Shown here in pieces: positions 20,640 to 33,529 of a DNA stretch of 64,000 bases (within the stretch, counting starts at the first letter, position 1; every line of letters starts with the position of its first letter). The position numbers and the translations under genes are program-made. The DNA comes from Syncephalastrum monosporum B8922 (taxonomy: Eukaryota; Mucoromycota; Mucoromycetes; Mucorales; Syncephalastraceae), in the NCBI GenBank assembly GCA_000697355.1, contig JNEN01000841.1, positions 186,001 through 250,000 of the forward strand, given 5' to 3'. The notes under the pieces were generated by a model. That model was not told the DNA's origin. It made no database searches and saw nothing but the letters and a program-made list of their open reading frames with translations.

Positions 20640-23267
20640 ATGAGCTCCAGTTACACACTCATTAAAGGGAGGGCGATACAGCTCTCGATCGGTCTCACTT
20701 TCATACTCGTCTTCTTGGCTGCGATTGGCCGTTTCTTCTTGGGTAGGTCCTCGCCATCATCTGGTTTGCTTTATGCTTATAGCGCTGTGGGTCTCCAGCC
20801 CCCAAGGACAACAGCCGATGCCAGTCGAGTCTGCAGGAAGGCTGGTGGCAGAAGCCAGGCACCCAATGGCAGCCATCTGGCTGTATGATGCACACCTACA
20901 AAGCGGCCGAAATTGCGACGTGCCTGAGCCATTCACATATTCTCTACGTGGGCGACTCGATCGCCAGGGAACAGTTCTTCTCGTTTGCAAAGATCATCCG
21001 GCCTGATATCGAGACGGAGGGGCCGCGGCACGTCGACAGGCGGTATCAGTTCAACGACCACGGCCTCACCTTTGAGTTCTGGTGGGACCCGTACCTCAAC
21101 TCGACCCGCACCGAAGACCTCCTCAAGACGACCCATCCGGCCAGCCAGCCCAGCCTGCTCGTCGTCGGTTCAGGCATGTGGTATCTCCGCTATCTCGAAG
21201 ACTCCTACCTGGAGGACTGGCAGGTCGCCATCGACCGCGTCTTTGATGCCGTGCAGCGCTCCGGCCGCGTAGCTGATGCGGTTGTGATCTCGCCCGTCGA
21301 AGTGCCCCAGTTTGATCTGCTTTCCCCCGAGCGCGTGCGCACCATGTCGATCGATAAGGTGCAGGCCATGAACGCCTATCTCAAGTACAGGGAGCAGGAC
21401 ATCCAGCCCCTCACGCCGCTCGCCATCCCCTTTGCCTGGAACAGCATGACCGACGGCATGTCTGAAATGACTGAGGACGGCCTCCACTACACCAACCCAA
21501 TCACGGCCACCCAGGCTCAGCTCATCCTCAACTACCGCTGCAACGACCAACTGCCCAAGCACTTTCCTATGGCCTCCACGTGCTGCTACCACTACCCTAT
21601 CCCCAAATGGTTCCAAAACATCTTCTTCCTCCTCTTCCTTTTCTGGGCCCCCCTCGGCTTGTATTTTGCCACCTCAGGTACGAAGCTTCTGAGCTCACGT
21701 GCACTATATTCCTAACAGCTTTGCAGAAAAGGTGTACCTGATCCGCAACTACTTCCCATCGGAGGCCGTTCTGAACGCCGTCTTCGCGTTTGGCATGGGC
21801 GTCGTGTACATGTACTTTGGCGACCGCACCCAGATCTTTGGCAAGGCTCAAAAGCTGTTTGACCCCTGGGTCTTTAGCCTCTTGATGTTCATTGCCGCCA
21901 CTGCGGGCGCGCTCACCTTGAAGGCGAAAAAGGAGGGCGACCAAGGCTTCCTCAACCGCGACCAGACCGACGAATGGAAAGGATGGATGCAGGTCATCAT
22001 CTTGATATACCACTTTGTCGGCGCGTCATCTGTCTCCGGCATCTACAACCCTGTTCGTATCCTCGTCGCTGCCTATCTTTTCCAGACCGGTTATGGCCAC
22101 TTTTTCTTCTTCTACAAAAAGGGCGATTTTGGCTACGCCCGTGTCCTTAACGTCATGGTCCGCCTGAATTTGCTCACGTTCGTACTCCAGTACGTGATGG
22201 ATACCGACTACCTCAGCTACTACTTTACACCCCTAGTCTCGTTCTGGTTCATCGTTATCTGGGTCACCATGTACATTGGCAACGGTTCCAATAAGGTCCC
22301 CTATGTTATACTCGGTAAGATCTTTTTGGCTGGTGTCTTTACCACCGTCGTCATCCACGCTCCCGGTGTTCTGGAGGACGTCTTTGCCCTGCTTAATACG
22401 ATGTTCAACATCAAGTGGAACGCAGGCGAGTGGCGCTTTCGCTTACAACTGGACGCCTACATTATCTATATCGGCATGCTGTTCGCCTACGGCTCCATCA
22501 AGTTCCAAGAACACAAATTGAACGAACACCCGCTCTGGCCAAAAGCTAAAATCGGCGCTATCCTCGCCTCGGCGGTTGCCCTTGTCGGTTATTTTGTATT
22601 TGAGCTCTCCTTGCCAGACAAGTTTACCTATAACCGCATTCATCCCTATATCTCTTGGATCCCTATTGTCGCCTTCATCATCCTGCGCAATGCCACGGTC
22701 CGCCTCCGCAACACTTCTTCCAAGTTCCACATCTTCTTTGGCCGGATATCCCTCGAAACCTTCATCGGCCAGTTCCATATGTGGCTTGCAGGCGATACCA
22801 AGGGCTTGCTGGTCGTCGTGACCCATCCACGCGCCGCTGCTGGTCTCGGCTGGTGGTTCAACCTGGTCGTCTCCAGCGCCTTGTTTATTTTCGTATGCTA
22901 CCATGTGAGTGCAGCGACAGGAACGCTCACGCGCTGGATTTGCACATGGGTCATTTCGCCTACATTTGCTGCGCCTGCCACACGCGCTGGCGGCCGATAT
23001 CAAGCTGTCCCTCTTCTGCCTACCAATGCGGCCAAGGACTCCACCGCGGATGCCCCACTGCCCACGTCTGGAACTTCTTCCTCGGCAGACCCGCCCGCCA
23101 CAACCCATACGGAACATGTTGCTGCAGAAGAAACATGGAATGAAGAAGGCACAGAGATTGAGAAGCCTTCCTTGACAAACCGGTTCGTTTCGTTCCTCAA
23201 AGACGGTCGCGTCAAGTCCGTGCTCTTCCTAGTGCTGGTTGGTCTCGCCAATAACCTTTGTGAATAA
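20640..23267 (+). CDS. CAS1: Cas1-like glycan O-acetyltransferase
   Basis: Predicted Golgi membrane O-acetyltransferase. The family includes Cryptococcus Cas1 (capsule glucuronoxylomannan acetylation) and animal CASD1 (sialic acid acetylation). Three exons (20640-20742, 20799-21677, 21727-23267) give 840 residues. A type II signal anchor (residues about 15-34) precedes a lumenal SGNH/PC-esterase-like domain with RCQSSLQEGWWQ, ILYVGDSIAREQFF (GDS catalytic block), VVGSGMWYLRY and a DGLHY block. About ten or more membrane segments follow, with LIYHFVGASSVSGIYNPVRILVA kept in parts, FQTGYGHFFFFYKKGDFG, HPYISWIPIVAFIILRN and SLETFIGQFHMWLAGDTKG. The C-terminal tail is Pro/Ser/Thr-rich with a last hydrophobic stretch. 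All expected motifs are intact. Which glycan it modifies in this fungus is unknown. Confidence 0.9.
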
Positions 23268-26200
23268 TGGAGACGCTTTTCTCCGCCCCATCCCCCTTTT
23301 CACCTCAAGCATGTATTTAGACTTACAATCCAATCCACCAAGTAAAATACTCTTTGTCTTTCCACAATAGAGCTGCCAAGTATTTATTTCGTATCAGCAT
23401 ATCACATTTTGTCTTGTTATGGCGTTTATGTACCAAGACAGGAGTGCTAACAATAAATTGATCCCAACCCACTGACGTAACAATCTCTCTCCTCGAGAGC
23501 AAACTCTCGAATGAGCGAAAGTGACTATAACTGTTTGTATAGGACAAGTCTTCCAATATTCTGTACACCAACTCGGTCAGTTAAATTTCCCATTATTTGA
23601 TCCAACGCGAACAAGCAGAATTCGTCTATCATGCGCCCCCAAACGCCATAAGCCGCCCATGAACCTCCACTAGTATACATTGGAACTCTCTTCACGCTTC
23701 GCTGCTTCCATTACTCTCTGTATTGGAAGTTGAAAGGCAGCGGCTTGGAGTGTTCCCTAACAAAATGGGGAAAAAGTCGTTTTCAATACCGTCTCTGAAG
23801 TCGTTGGTCCTTTTCTTCGTTGCCGTGTTGTACAATAATTCAGGAGTATCCAGCCCAAGACATGGCCGTATTGGGTAACACTTTCCATTGGATAGATCTC
23901 GCCGCTGACCCCCAGATTCAGTTCAATAATGCCTTTTGTAGTTTCATCCTGCATATTCCCAGACCCAGTTTCATGGACGAAGGTGCCCCCAATATGTCAT
24001 TTAAAAAAGCTCTCATTTATAGAGACGCGCTTTGATGTGTATGTCAGATAGATACCAAGGTAGAATGGTTTCCTGGGCACGTACAAAGGAGGGCTGGGAA
24101 TAGTGTATGGGACTGGCATCTCGATGGTTTACCATTATTAGGGAAATTCCACATTTAGAGTTTTGCTTCATTTCGTTCATGTTGTGAAGGATAATTAAAA
24201 ATAGCTGTTGCTACTTTGTATCCAAGTCCATCTCTGTAACTATTGAAAAGGAGTTTTCTTATTTGACAAGCAAGACAAACAAAGAGGAAAAAGGAGTGCG
24301 TTGGGCCATCATACTTTTCTGTACCTCGCAAAGGGGTGGCGATGATCTGTGTAGCATTATAGTTGTTATTCTTTCCATTTAGGCGTCGCCAATACGATTG
24401 TTAGCCGCTGAGTTTCTTTTTCTACTGGCAGCTGGCTTCCCAAGGGGACACGGAGCCGATAATGTCAGGAGCTGTTACAAGGAGAGCCTGTATTTCGCTA
24501 GCGGCCGAGCCCCATCTACATACACGGGAACAACTATAGCCCAGGGAATCCGCCAACCAAGTAAAAGCCGAGACATACATATGATCCCCAGCCTCGTTTT
24601 TTCGGGATAGCGCCGATGAGAAGCGTTGATCCTTACCAAATGCGCCTCCACACGCACGCATACACATACATCCTACATGTGCCGATATGAATGCTCTGTA
24701 CCAGCTTAGTGATAATTATTCAAACAATCCAGAAAAGTCCACGGGAAGTGCAAGCCAGTGTTCCTTTCATCAGCTTGGAAAATAGCATGATATTACGCAT
24801 ATCAAAGAGTACTTTTCTAACTTTTTCTTTAATGCAAAGGAAAACGACTACCCTTCTACAGTTTAAACTCTATCGCTGCATGGTAAAGCGCATCCAGACG
24901 TTGCTACGTCAGTGCTTTAATATGTAATCAAACTTTTACAGCTGCACAGTTTAAACTTCCTTCGCTCGTGCACACATACGCCGGTCAATATTGAAAGTAA
25001 GCTGATATGAGAGCAGTAATGGTTGGATAACACGCGTCCTTAGCGCTATGAAAGCGAGACCTGGACACCCACTTCAACCCTCCCTGTGAACAGATATCTG
25101 ATACTTAAGGGATAAAGCATCACAAGGAGTGACAGTCGAGGACATGGTGTGTATAAGTTCAACTCTTCGTTAATTAATCGGATATGTGAAAAAAAGGGAT
25201 TCAATATGACAACTTTTGAGTATCATTATGCTTTTATTGGAGGTCTCCTTACCACTGTCAGTGCTCTCTGGGGCTGTGGTGCTGAGCAGAAGGTAAATCG
25301 AGTGCAATACATTGAGAGAGAAAAAATCTTTTTTAGAGGGGGGATGCCTATGTAAGCAAAAAGCCTACGATATGCACGCAATGTAAGACGAAAAGTTGAG
25401 TGATGAAACACGTGGTAAATGAAAGAAACGCGCACAGTTACGAACACGCGACAAATACTACATATAGATTGCGCGTGTGCGTGGTGGTGATGGTGGTGGC
25501 CCGTGGCCGTCTATCGATATGCACCATGTACTTATTTCTGTACTATTGCGAAAGGAAACTAGAGGGTGATGCGAAAATTTGGTCGTGTGTATATGAGGGA
25601 GTAATGTGGGTCCAATCAATGCACATTAGGAAGCGTGCATCCTTGGATAACTTTCCTCGCCAGGACTCGGGTGGTTCCTCACGGGTGAGAAAAAGCATCT
25701 ATATGTACCCCTTGGTCCGTCAAGCATGTACCTACGAACGCACTTTGTGCCCGACCACCGACACCAGCATATTGCATTAGACGCCCTGTAGATACTGCTT
25801 GATCTAGATCTTCGAGATATGTCCGTGGGCGCATGCGTCTTGGGTATTATTTTTATCTCAACCACGTATACATATACATATTGCTTCTCTCTTCTTCCGA
25901 ATCATTCTAAATTATTTGTTACGATAATTTCTTCCTGCCGGTGTTTACGTACGCTCCTACTTCCCAGTCAACTACTAGGTAACTGCTAACATCCTTAGAT
26001 GAAACTCCCTTTCCATAGTAAACCTTCTTAATCATATATGTATCTGACGAGGAGGGCAGGGAGGATGCACAGCGTTCGGGTTCATAATAATAGGATCCAT
26101 ATATACAGTCCGTGTAATTCGAATAATCCAAGCCTTCTGCAGGTTAGCAGGCGCCCCACCTTTTTTTCTCTTCTCTCCTTCTGTCACCATCACCAACTTC

Positions 26201-27554
26201 AAATAGAAAATAGAAAGCCAACGCTAACCCGTTATCCCCTGTATGCAGATGCATCCTGCCTTCGGCTCTCATGCAATCCCTTGCCTTACAAGGACGAGAA
26301 AAGAAAGAGAGAAAAGCAGAGGACAGACACACATCAGGTGTCCGCCCCTCCGCCCCGGAACATCCCTTCTCTCCCTCATACCTCAAACAATGTATAGTAG
26401 CATGAAGATGTTCTTCTTCAATGCTGAACAACAAAGAAGCATTCATCACTTTCTAATTTGGATTCATTGTCGCAGGAGTCCCCACTTGACCCCTGTCCTG
26501 AATCTCCTCAGGGCATCTCAGTGCACTTGCTCTGCACTGGGAGAAGAGCCGATGCAAGTGCACGGTTGAGGGGGGGTGACCATGCCGTGTTTTCAGAACT
26601 GCTCACTACTTTTGTTGAAGCGTTTATTGCAAAAGTAACCGTGTGTTAGCAGAAACGAAAATTAAGGAGGCCTTCGTCTGTTCCGTCGAATAAGCTTGTC
26701 TGGTATAAGCTTTTTCTTTCTTAATCTTATACCCCATATAATAATAGCTTACGCTTATCCAACCTTTCAGTATACAAGAATGCTCTGCTCTGCGGCGAAA
26801 AAAAGCACGCATTCATTAATATGCGTATATGGTCGATTTGTCTTAATACTATTTCATATTACCGTTTGGTTTTGAGGCACATGCTAACCCGGTTTCCTAT
26901 TTCTTAAGCTGACCTGATTTTACGCCTTACATGGCGAATGGTTCCGTATCCCCTAAACAATACATACAGCGAACGCTTGATGTCTTTTTTTTTTAACTCC
27001 TGCATTCATTAGCATACATTTATCCAAGTCAACAACCTGTAACTATCTTGCTGCATCCATGTGTCATACGGGCAATCATGCACATACATAGAGCACTTAT
27101 ACAGAAAAAGAGATATAACAACAGTGCAGATATGAAATTCCAGATGACGTTTGATTTTAATTAACCGAATGATACAAAGTGAAAAATGATGTGATGTCGT
27201 CTCCAATAATTATGTAACCAGGCAACAAAGGAAGTTAAAGAAAGAAGAGGAATGATTGTGCAGTTGTTTGTGCCAAAGAGTAGCGCTGAGGATGAGGTTA
27301 TGTATGGGGCTTATTAAGTGGAAAAGTAGTACGTGGAAAGCATATACAAATAAGAAAAAGAGCTTAGCAACAAAGAGTGGAGCATTAGCATAGGGGAACA
27401 GGAAGGGGGGTATCTTTGCAGAAGGGATGGGTAAGCATAGAAATATACATTTCGGTATCAGAGCACTGCTTGATAACTTTTTCGATGGTCGATTTGGGGG
27501 AGTAAGTTCAATTATGTGTTGCGTGGTTGCGATTGTTTCTTCAGAAGCGGATGC
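23268..27554. other. 4.3 kb gene-free region
   Basis: No frame in this stretch gives a recognisable domain, and none can be extended by plausible splicing. Base composition is more AT-rich than the flanking genes. There is a 10-base inverted repeat at 26521-26563. The stretch should hold the 3' end of CAS1 and that of the homeodomain gene. No transposon ends, long repeats or tRNA are visible to me. Non-coding RNAs or a decayed element cannot be excluded. Confidence 0.5.
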
Positions 27555-28367
27555 TTAGTGGAGGATGATGGAATCGATCGATGTTGGGCTCGGATATGCA
27601 CAGGAAGAGGGTGACGAGGGTGAGCATGGCAGCTGAAGCGGTGGCAGCGAGTAGCGATGGTGCTGCTGCTGGTATGGGTGGTGCGGTGGGGCAGGGCAGA
27701 GATCCTCGGGATGCCAGGAGGAGCCGGAGGAGGAGGCCGAGGAGGCCGAGGAGGCAGAGGCGGAGTAGGAGTAGGAAGGAAGGCTGGATGGGGGTGAAAG
27801 CGGTGGTGAGATTGGAGGAAGACCGTTGCCGGTCGAGAAGCGCCGCACATCATGTGCATACACGCTCGTGGAACTGTAGCGCCGTTTCTCCTGCTGCTGC
27901 CGCTCACGCGTACGCAGCGACTGGCGCTTGTTTTGGAACCAGATCTGGACCGCTCGCGGACTCATGCCGAGCTGCTTGCCTAGCTCGATGCGGAGCTCGG
28001 TCGAGGGAAAATATGTCTGATCAAAGACGTGGTTGAGAACCGAAAGTTGCGCGGGTAACGCGCGCTTGCGCTTGGCCTTCAAGGGCGATTGATATGAGGC
28101 CGGAGGCGAGCGGTTGTAAGGATGGTGATGATGATGATGATGATGGTGGTGGTATTGGTGATAATTTGGGTCCTGAGGAGAATATTGGTGCTCATACGAA
28201 GATGATACGGAAGTCGATGGTGCGTTGATCGGTGTCGTAGGATACGGCGTAGAGGGAGGTGAGCAGAGGCTGCGCACATCGAGTACCGAGTTTCTTCGGG
28301 ATGAAGGTGGACTCAACATGTCAGAGAGGGGAGGAAGAGTGCAAGTGTTGCTGAAAGAGGATCTCAT
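27555..28367 (-). CDS. homeodomain transcription factor
   Basis: Single-exon gene of 270 residues with a homeodomain at about 98-157. It shows KAKRKRALPAQLSVLNHVF, TELRIELGKQLGMSPRAV and the recognition helix QIWFQNKRQSLR, including the invariant W-F-N-R positions. The rest is low-complexity: a Ser/Pro-rich N-terminus, ten consecutive histidines at 73-82 encoded by a CAT/CAC repeat, and a Ser/Pro/Tyr-rich C-terminus. The fold is close to fungal regulators such as Pho2 or Yox1, but I cannot name the orthologue. It most likely acts as a nuclear DNA-binding regulator. A TATA box lies about 145 bases upstream. Confidence 0.9.
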   Translation of the reverse strand: MRSSFSNTCTLPPLSDMLSPPSSRRNSVLDVRSLCSPPSTPYPTTPINAPSTSVSSSYEHQYSPQDPNYHQYHHHHHHHHHHPYNRSPPASYQSPLKAKRKRALPAQLSVLNHVFDQTYFPSTELRIELGKQLGMSPRAVQIWFQNKRQSLRTRERQQQEKRRYSSTSVYAHDVRRFSTGNGLPPISPPLSPPSSLPSYSYSASASSASSASSSGSSWHPEDLCPAPPHHPYQQQHHRYSLPPLQLPCSPSSPSSCAYPSPTSIDSIILH

Positions 28368-28800
28368 GGTAATAGTGTTGGTAGTAGTAATAAGAGGAAT
28401 TGTAATAATTTTTAGGTGATGAATGCAAATAAGCTTTGTCGATATAAAAAAAGTTGCGTGTGTGAAAAAGGTAGCAGTGGATGCTAATTCTCGGCTTGCC
28501 GATCTCCAGCCTTTATATACCTGTCAAAAGAAAAAAAAATGACCCCATACTCACCCTTTCTCTCTCTCTCTTTTTTTTTTTTTTTTAAGAAAAAAAAAAA
28601 ACTGTTGCTGTACAGCGTGTTGTCTTTAGCGATGTATTGCAGATCTTTACAATCATTTACAGTCTATTGACAAGCCCTATGCGGCCCCTATCCTTCATAT
28701 AACGTTTAGGAGACCACTCAGCGAAAAAAAGAAAAAGAAAAAGAAGAAAGAACAGGTAGGCGTTTACGGAAAGGGATACACAGACCAAAGGCAACCTCTT
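28368..28800. promoter_or_regulatory. homeodomain gene promoter region
   Basis: 433 bases between the homeodomain start and the BUD13 stop. It contains a TATA box on the minus strand and, further left of BUD13, a CT then T/A homopolymer tract at about 28560-28600. Confidence 0.55.
28511..28519 (-). promoter_or_regulatory. TATA box of the homeodomain gene
   Basis: On the minus strand the bases read TATATAAAG, about 145 bases upstream of the homeodomain ATG. Sequence and distance fit a TATA box in a filamentous fungus. Confidence 0.55.
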
Positions 28801-30455
28801 CTACATATCCTCGATGGACCATGCATGTGCCTCTATGTCCCGTGCCTTTTTGGCGTTCTGTCGCAGCAAGAATTTATCCTCGAAATGATTGGAGCGATCG
28901 ACACCATCCCAGCGGTAACCGGGTGGTATCATAAAACGATTGGGTTTCCACGGGCCTTGGTACCGTGGACGAGTGACTCGTTTCGATTTTGTTGTAGATT
29001 TACTCTAATGAATAAATGAAAAGGATATGGTCAAAGTCAAATGAATGAATCGGGCAAACGGAAACTCCTAGAACGAAAAGACTAAAAAACTTACCGTCAA
29101 GAACCCCGCGGCGGGATCGTTCCACCGTTGTTGCTCTTTGAGTTCCTGATTCAGTTCCTCGTCATCTGCATATCTGACAATAAAGACAGCAAGAATTAAT
29201 ATCCCATAATCCGTTCCCTTTCATCCTTGTATTTGTCTCGCTCTTTTAGCTGCGTGGGTGTGCATGATTCTTTTGGGGTTCTCCTCAGTCAAAGTCCAAC
29301 TCTATTGTCCCCGGGGTACTCGATCCTCCCTTTCTGACCCATTCTAACTTTTGTGTTCTCTCACTCTCTTATTCACCCGCCCGCTCTCGCTCTGGCTCTC
29401 GCTCTTGGTATCCTTTCTTTGTGCAGCTCGTTCATTTTCCTTTCCTTTTCAGCTCCCTGTACAACTTACCTTGCCATTGGCTTATGTTTCTCCTCTTCGA
29501 GTTGCCTTCGCTTGGCTTCAGCCTCGCTGCGCTGGACAAGCCCCTTGCCCCATTCCATACGCTGGGCTGCCTGCTCGTTGGCTTCCTTTCTGGCTCGCTC
29601 CTCCTCGGCTTTCTTGATCTTTGGATCAATCTTGCGACCCGTAGCATCACGATAAACCGTCTCCGCATCTTTCCCCGCGTGCTCCTTGAGCCGTTCGAGC
29701 GCCTGTTTCTCCGCTTCTCGTGCCCGCGCGACCTCTTGCTTGAGAGCGTCGCCTGTCAAGAGACCTGCGCGTTGCCCGCTGCTCATTTTGGGTGCTGCCC
29801 CTCCTCTTTCACTTGTCTCGTCTCCTGGAATTGACGAGACGTCGGAACCCGATTTTGTGTTTGCTGTTGTAGTGGGTGTTGCATGACCTGGTGTCTCTGC
29901 TGTGTCCCTTTGCATGTCTTCTCCCGCAAAGCTTCTTGGCAGCCGGGCTTTTGGCTTTGGACTCTTGCCTTCCCCTGCTCTTAGGGCGGCTCCTATGGTC
30001 TCCTCATCGAACTCCATCCCCTCAGAGACAATCACAGGTCGCTCATCGATGTCGTCGTCGTCTTGCCCACGCAGCCTGCTGGTGTCGTCGTCGTCCTGGT
30101 CGGATCCTCCTTGGATGGTGTGCCAGCCGTCGCGTCGCCCGTGAAACACCCCGCCGCTGTTCTCTGCTGCCAGATCCTGCATTTCTCGTTCATACTGCCT
30201 TCGCGCCTTGCGTTTCTCGTCCTCCTCGGTCTGACCAACCTGTCTCCAGTCCATGTCCTCTTCATCGACGATCCCGAGATTGCCTTTTTGGATCGAGGAC
30301 TTGACCTTCTTCTTTTTCTTCTTTTTTTTCGCCGTCTCCTCGTCACCTATGCCCCCGAGATATTTGCTGGCTATGTATGCCTTGGTTGCAGCATCACCAG
30401 GACCACGTGCAAGGTATTTACGTTTTGCATTCTCAGCACGCTCTTCAGCATCCAT
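28801..30455 (-). CDS. BUD13: pre-mRNA splicing factor Bud13 (RES complex)
   Basis: Component of the RES (retention and splicing) complex that joins the activated spliceosome and helps retain and splice weak introns. Three exons (29470-30455, 29095-29173, 28801-29004) give 422 residues. The chosen ATG gives [18 protein letters not shown]; a longer in-frame upstream start looks like leader sequence. The N-terminus has [11 protein letters not shown] and a Lys run. The centre is charged and acidic. The conserved C-terminal block includes [60 protein letters not shown] and [14 protein letters not shown]. These are diagnostic for Bud13. It is divergent to SAS10 across 574 bases. Confidence 0.95.
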
Positions 30456-31029
30456 CGTGGATCGTATGTATGTGGTATGTATGCAAGAAAAGAAGTGGTC
30501 TGTGACGTCTTTACACTCAGCTTCCCATTTTATCTTCCTTCTCAACTTGGACATTTTTCTTTTCTTTTTTTTTTTTACATTACTTCCTTTTTATTAAAGC
30601 ATGAAATGCACTGTTTCAAAAGTGTTGCCATGTTGTATCTAATAACGCATGGGTACTGGTAGTTGGAGCATTGATATGGGGCAATATTGGAAGCCAACTA
30701 ATGGTTTCTCCTCCTTTACGAAATAAACTCATGAGGATACCCTATTTCTACTTCTCTTTTTTCTTTGTTCTTCTGTCTATAAGGGGTATACGGTCTGCCT
30801 TTTCCTTTGGCGTCTCATAACCGTAATCTCCTGTGGTTAATAATGATAATTTATGATGGATCCTCAATTAGCAGTGGGGAAGATTGCTTCGCCACCAAAC
30901 AAAATAGATGAGCAGGAATCACGCTCGAGATACACCCACATTCGCTGTGCTGTGTGACGGTGGTTGCTTCAAACCTTCAAATCCAAATTTCTTTTTTTTA
31001 TCCTGCAACAACTTTTTAGCCGAGATCCG
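30456..31029. promoter_or_regulatory. divergent promoter region, BUD13 / SAS10
   Basis: 574 bases separating two divergent RNA-processing genes. It contains short T/A tracts but no motif I can name. Shared regulation is possible but only inferred from arrangement. Confidence 0.5.
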
Positions 31030-33178
31030 ATGGGTAGAAAACGTACTCCTGTGTTTCGCAAAGCCGAGGACGTCGGTCCCATAAACCGCAATGCTGCAAA
31101 GATCAAAGCGATAAACACTTGGGACGATGTTGAGCACGATTCTGAAGATGAATGTAATATTGAATTATCCATCCAGCTGCGCATCGAATCATAAATTCAT
31201 ATATTTGAAACAGTCCACGACAGCAGAGAAAAACTTTTACTCGGCGATCAGGACGACGATTCACAAGGTACCTGCTTTGATCACTCGTGTTAACTGAGGT
31301 GACTGATTATGTATGCTAGTCGACGACGAAAGCGAAGCCGAGGTGTTCGGCGTAGGCGGATCGGACTCGGAACCTGAAGACGAAAGTGACGACGACGATG
31401 AGGAAGCGGCCTCGGACGACGACGAGATCTTTGAACGTAGACAGGGCGATGACCTTGAGGAGGAAGAAAAGACGTGGGGTCAATCCAGAGACGTTTATTA
31501 CGATGCGGACGAAGCCGACGATCTTGACGAAATGCGAGAAGAGGAGGAGGAAGCGCTTCGTATCCAAAAGGAACGTCTCGCAGCCCTGGAGGAAGCTGAC
31601 TTCATGGACGATGCTACTGCTTGGGGTGTGGGTGCTGCTGAGGTACATGGTTTAGCGTGCTTTCAGACATCTCCACTCACCTTGTTTATATGGCTAGGAT
31701 ACGGCGGATGACAAAAAGCTCGTTGAGCAGGTCAGCAAGGATCTGGAAGATATCTCATTCGAGTAAGTGGAATACCAGAGAGGCAGGAGGCGCTACACGA
31801 TTACCTTATTAATGTGCTGCTTGTCTGCTCAGTATGAAGAAGGCTGTTGCGGAACGCCGCAAGAATCTGCCCATCAAGGAGCAACTCAAGATCCTGCAGA
31901 ATGAATCGCCCGAGCTTCTGGATCTATTAGATGAATTTAAGGATAAATCCGAGGAGGTTGCGCTGATGCGCCAAACTCTGGAGAGGTAAACTAAAAATGG
32001 AAAGAAGAAGAGATAGGAGAACATGAGAATAACCGGCTGGCCAGAATCTCGTCCAAGGGGCGGCTACAGGAGCAGGAAGCCTCATTTCTTCGTTTCAAAT
32101 ACCGTAAGTTCTTACACTCGCCTTGGATGCTCAGGATCTAACGCTCCTAATGCATGTAGAACTCCTCACGACGTACTTGACGAACGTCTCCTTTTACTTT
32201 GTTCTGAAAGCTTCAGGCACGAATGACATTCGGGACCATCCCGTCATCAATGCCCTGGTGGACTTGCGAAGCAAGCTCGACGATATTGAGCAGGTCGAAG
32301 TGAAGCTGCGGCCGCGCATCGATGCTTTTATGGACGCTTTGGATGCGCCCGTAGAGGAGGAGCGGATACCAGAGAAAACCGTAAACACGGCAGCAAAGAA
32401 GGAAAAGAAGAAGGCCAAGAAGGCACCTGCCCATGCGGCCCTGGCTAGCACAGAACCCGAAGAAGAGCTGGAAGACGATAACCAAGTGCCTGATATTGAA
32501 ACTGCGTTCAAGAGCCTAAAGAAATCGGCAAAGAAACGGAAACGGGCAGCGGCTTCGGACGACTTTGGCGAGCTGGATGCCTTGGATGAATTGGACATGG
32601 AAGACAAGGCTGCCAGGAAGCGCTCAATAAGAGATTATGTCGCCAAGATTGACGCGAAGACATCACAGCAACACAGCAAATATCAAGGCGATATTGATAT
32701 CCCCTACAAAGATCGAAAGAACCGGCCAGAGAAGAAGGGTGTGCAGCAACCTGAAGACACCTCGGCCGACTTGGATGATGCTGATTACGACGCGTCCGAT
32801 CTGGCCATTGCCAACAGCGTGCGGACAGGCAAGAGTGACGGAGATGACATGTATGCTGAGCTGGCTGCTCAGCGGGAGGCACGCAAGGCAGAGAAGATTG
32901 CCGAGTACGAGGCCAATGCAGAGCCGATCCATGAGGGCGACTGGGAAGTGAGCGAGGGCCAGAAACGTCTGGCTTCGTACAGAATCCTGAAGAACAGAGG
33001 CTTGACGCCGCACCGCAAGAAGGAGAACCGCAATTCGCGTGTCAAACACAAGAACAGATATGCCAAGCAGCTCAAGAAGCTGGCGAACATCAAACCAATG
33101 GCCAAATCACCCAAGGGCTCTTACGGAGGTGAGATGACGGGTATCAAGAGCAATTTGGTCAAGTCTGTTCAGTTTTAA
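31030..33178 (+). CDS. SAS10: U3 processome protein Sas10/Utp3
   Basis: Nucleolar small-subunit processome factor needed for 18S rRNA maturation; the yeast protein was also linked to silencing. Seven exons (31030-31153, 31214-31267, 31320-31642, 31698-31762, 31833-31985, 32045-32103, 32160-33178) give 598 residues. It starts MGRKRTPVFRKAEDV and has a long Asp/Glu-rich stretch. The Sas10/Utp3/C1D domain follows (NESPELLDLLDEFKDK, LLTTYLTNVSFYFVLKA). After a Lys-rich centre comes the C-terminal Sas10 domain: GDWEVSEGQKRLASYRIL, NRGLTPHRKKENRNSR and VKHKNRYAKQLKKL. The order matches the family exactly. The acceptor of intron 5 (GGCCAG) was chosen because it alone keeps the frame. Confidence 0.93.
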
Positions 33179-33529
33179 AAGCATGTGTATTCTTTACTTT
33201 TTTTCATCTCTTCAATACAAAAACCTATATCTGCATATCTACATCAAATGTACGTACTGTATGTATAGCGGTATCTGTGTCATATGGAACAGGATGGGGA
33301 AGCGGTTGCATAACTTACAATTGAATCACCGCCGTGTTTTTTGGATTGGCACCCGGGGCGCAGTGCAAAGAACGAAAAACCAGCAGACCCTTTCCCCTTA
33401 AAACACATTGTTCGTCCCCAAGGATCCGTCATCTTTGGGCTCTCGATTGCAGTTCGGTTTAATACAGCAAGATCTTTCAAGATATCGTCACTACTCGTTC
33501 CTATCGCAGTCTCCCTCATCAAGGACATC
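33179..33529. other. short intergenic gap
   Basis: 351 bases between SAS10 and the DUF1748 gene on the same strand. It holds the SAS10 3' end and the next promoter. I see no motif of note. Confidence 0.5.

Noticed and set aside
23757..24035. Two overlapping frames on opposite strands with balanced composition
   Set aside because: Neither matches a known family and neither joins to further exons.
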